Origin: Candidatus Bathyarchaeota archaeon B23
Lineage (GTDB): Archaea > Thermoproteota > Bathyarchaeia > TCS64 > B23
DNA length: 7,026 nt
Reading direction: 5' to 3'
NCBI GenBank assembly: GCA_001593875.1
Contig: LUCA01000037.1
Span: 1 to 7,026, forward strand
In this document: piece by piece, positions 5,447 to 7,026 of the stretch
Numbering within the stretch: the first letter of the stretch is position 1
Layout: each line of letters begins with the position of its first letter
Position numbers and translations under genes: made by a program
The notes under the pieces: generated by a model
Databases searched by the model: none
The model's input: only the letters and a program-made list of their open reading frames with translations
Told to the model about the DNA's origin: nothing

Positions 5447-6973
5447 GTGGAGGAAACCATCAACTTCGGTGATTCCTTGAGGGGAGGCCTATATAGGTCG
5501 AGGCTTAAGGCGGCGCTGGAGGAGGAGGCGGCGAGGTTCCACACCTCCATCTACGAGGACCTCCGCATCCTCGAGGAGGACGTCGACGGAACCGAGGCCC
5601 ACGACATAATGCTCTACGAGGCCGGCGTCATCCCCCTGGAGGCGCTGAGGGGCATCCTGAAGGCCCTGGAGGAGGTGAAGGAGGAGTGGAGGGAAGGCCG
5701 AGTCGAAGTAGGCCCCGAGTATGAGGACATCCATGAATACGTCGAGTCGAGGGTCATCGAGAAGATCGGCCTGGAGATGGGAGGCAGGATGCATACGGGG
5801 AGGAGTCGAAATGACCAGGTGATGGTGGACGTCAGGATGAGGGTGAGGGATGAGCTCCTGGAGGTGGCTGAGGCCCTCCTGGGCCTCCTGGAGGCGATGC
5901 TGAGGAGGGCTGAGGGGGAGGTGGAGACGGTGATGATGCTCTACACCCACGGCCAACACGCCCAGGTGGGCACCCTCGGCCACTACCTCCTCTCCTACGT
6001 CGACACCCTCCTCCGAGACCTACAACGCCTCCTAGAGTGCTATGGGAGGGTGAACCTCAACCCCTTGGGGGCAGGCCCCATAGGGGGGACGAGCATCCCC
6101 ATCGATAGGGGGAGGACCACGGAGCTGCTGGGCTTCGACGGCGTCGCCGAGAACTCCATAGACGCCACCAGCAGCCGAGACTGGGCGATAGAGGTGGCGG
6201 CCGTCTCAGCCATACTGATGTCGAGCCTAAGCCGAATGGCGTCGGACCTCATCCTCTGGTCCATGGGGGAGTACGGCTACATAGAGCTGGCCGATGAGTA
6301 CTCCACCTCCAGCAGCATCATGCCCCAGAAGAAGAATCCCTCAACCCTGGAGCTGGTGAGGGGGAGGACCTCGGAGGTCTACTCGGCCCTGACGGAGCTG
6401 CTGGCGATGGTGAAGGGGGTGCCGACGGGCTACTATCAGGACCTACAGGGAACCAAGCCGCCGCTCTGGAGATGCCTAGAGGTGGTTAAGGGGTCGATGA
6501 GGATCGTCGAGGGCGCCATCTCGACGATGACGGTGAAGGCTGATCGGATGAGGGAGATCGCCGAGGGGAGCTACACCTACGCCGTCGACCTCGCCGAGGC
6601 CCTCGTCGTCGAGGCGGGGCTGCCCTTCCGGGAAGCCTACAGGGTGGTGGCCCACATCGTCAAGGCCCTCGGAGGCCGAAGGCTAAGGGAGCTGACCCCG
6701 GAGCAGCTGATGGAGGCCTCCAGGGAGGTGTTGGGCAGGGCCATCGAGGTGAGGCCCGACCTCATAGAGGAGGTCACAGACCCCTATAGGTCGCTGGAGA
6801 GGAGGATCTCCCAGGGGAGCCCTAGGCCCGGAGAGGTGAGACGTATGATCGCCGAGAGGTGGAGAACCCTAAAGGAGATGCGGAGGGAGGCCGAGGGGCT
6901 TCGGAGGATGGTTGAGGAGGCCGAGGGGAGGCTGAGGGAGGCCGTGGAGAGATACCTCAGAGCGGAGGAGTAG
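5447..6973 (+). CDS. argH: Argininosuccinate lyase
   Basis: 508 residues from GTG 5447, or 498 from TTG 5477, which would begin MRGGLYRSRL and look more like the usual ArgH N-end. The cytosolic tetrameric enzyme splits argininosuccinate into arginine and fumarate, the last step of arginine synthesis. Fumarase/aspartase superfamily features are visible: GTEAHDIMLYEAG at 48-60, HTGRSRNDQV at 116-125, TH at 167-168 in the second conserved region, NPLGAGPIGGTSIPIDR at 205-221, and the signature loop SSSIMPQKKNP at 288-298 with catalytic Ser289/Ser290 and Lys295. The TH region is unusual: MMLYTHGQHAQVG replaces the common MPGYTHxQxAQP form. The C-end (463-508) is a charged helix with a GSPRPGEV element. 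It lies 12 bp after dut, with a TATA-like element in the gap, so it may be both read through from the operon and separately transcribed. Confidence 0.95.
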   Translation: MEETINFGDSLRGGLYRSRLKAALEEEAARFHTSIYEDLRILEEDVDGTEAHDIMLYEAGVIPLEALRGILKALEEVKEEWREGRVEVGPEYEDIHEYVESRVIEKIGLEMGGRMHTGRSRNDQVMVDVRMRVRDELLEVAEALLGLLEAMLRRAEGEVETVMMLYTHGQHAQVGTLGHYLLSYVDTLLRDLQRLLECYGRVNLNPLGAGPIGGTSIPIDRGRTTELLGFDGVAENSIDATSSRDWAIEVAAVSAILMSSLSRMASDLILWSMGEYGYIELADEYSTSSSIMPQKKNPSTLELVRGRTSEVYSALTELLAMVKGVPTGYYQDLQGTKPPLWRCLEVVKGSMRIVEGAISTMTVKADRMREIAEGSYTYAVDLAEALVVEAGLPFREAYRVVAHIVKALGGRRLRELTPEQLMEASREVLGRAIEVRPDLIEEVTDPYRSLERRISQGSPRPGEVRRMIAERWRTLKEMRREAEGLRRMVEEAEGRLREAVERYLRAEE

Positions 6974-6974
6974 C

Positions 6975-6987
6975 GGATTTATTAACC
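6975..6987 (+). promoter_or_regulatory. TATA box of the gene at the right edge
   Basis: GGATTTATTAACC lies just after the argH stop, with the core TTTATTAA at 6978-6985. It is AT-rich in an otherwise GC-rich window and about 20-25 nt before the candidate ATG codons at 7002 and 7006. This is the spacing expected of a leaderless archaeal gene. Confidence 0.55.
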
Positions 6988-7001
6988 CCCCTCATCCCTC
7001 T

Positions 7002-7026
7002 ATGGATGGGGTCTTTGAGGAAACTT
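7002..7026 (+). CDS. Start of an unidentified gene, cut by the window end
   Basis: Two ATG codons in different frames follow the TATA box. ATG 7002 reads MDGVFEET and ATG 7006 reads MGSLRKL; both stay open to the edge. The TATA-to-start distance favours 7006 for a leaderless message, but neither peptide is recognisable. Only the existence of a gene start here is suggested, not its frame or function. Confidence 0.35.

Noticed and set aside
5489..5983. 164-residue minus-strand open frame in argH
   Set aside because: His/Leu-rich shadow of GC-rich argH codons; argH itself is certain.

Overview
The window looks like a chromosomal segment of a thermophilic archaeon, most likely from the TACK/Thermoproteota side (Bathyarchaeia- or Korarchaeia-like lineages would fit). 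This placement is inference from style, not from a marker gene. The DNA is GC-rich, arginine is written mostly with AGG/AGA and isoleucine often with ATA, and genes are tightly packed with ATGA overlaps. Several promoters look archaeal (TATA boxes of the CTTTTAAG / TTTATTAA type), Shine-Dalgarno sites have the archaeal GGTGAGG form, and there is an archaeal-type dUTPase. No RNA genes, CRISPR arrays or mobile elements were seen.

Left part (1-3968) is a cluster of envelope and zinc-ribbon genes. The plus strand carries the end of a small soluble protein: a DUF3467-like domain, a Glu/Val/Ala repeat, a proline-rich hinge and a zinc ribbon. It runs tail-to-tail into, and overlaps by 26 bp, a minus-strand PrsW-type intramembrane protease that also carries a zinc ribbon. 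Reading leftwards on the minus strand, the cluster starts with a secreted, membrane-anchored eight-bladed PQQ-like beta-propeller. It is translationally coupled (ATGA) to a multi-pass membrane protein with a C-terminal zinc ribbon. A 50-bp gap with its own TATA box and ribosome-binding site then leads into the PrsW gene. Three neighbouring genes therefore each carry one CxxC...CxxC ribbon, two of them on membrane proteins.

An 87-bp divergent promoter region (3969-4055) separates this cluster from a plus-strand group. That group holds a membrane-anchored ClpP-fold serine protease of the SDH (PF01972) family, overlapping by ATGA with a dUTPase, then 12 bp further argininosuccinate lyase (argH). 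A strong TATA-like element sits just before or inside the annotated argH start, so argH may have its own promoter and a later start codon. A further TATA box after argH precedes a gene cut off by the window end.

Dut and ArgH are housekeeping enzymes (nucleotide-pool cleaning, last step of arginine synthesis). The more interesting part is the envelope cluster: two membrane proteases of unrelated type flank an extracytoplasmic propeller with a single membrane anchor and a zinc-ribbon membrane protein. A surface-sensing or membrane quality-control module is a reasonable hypothesis, but nothing in the sequence proves that these proteins act together.
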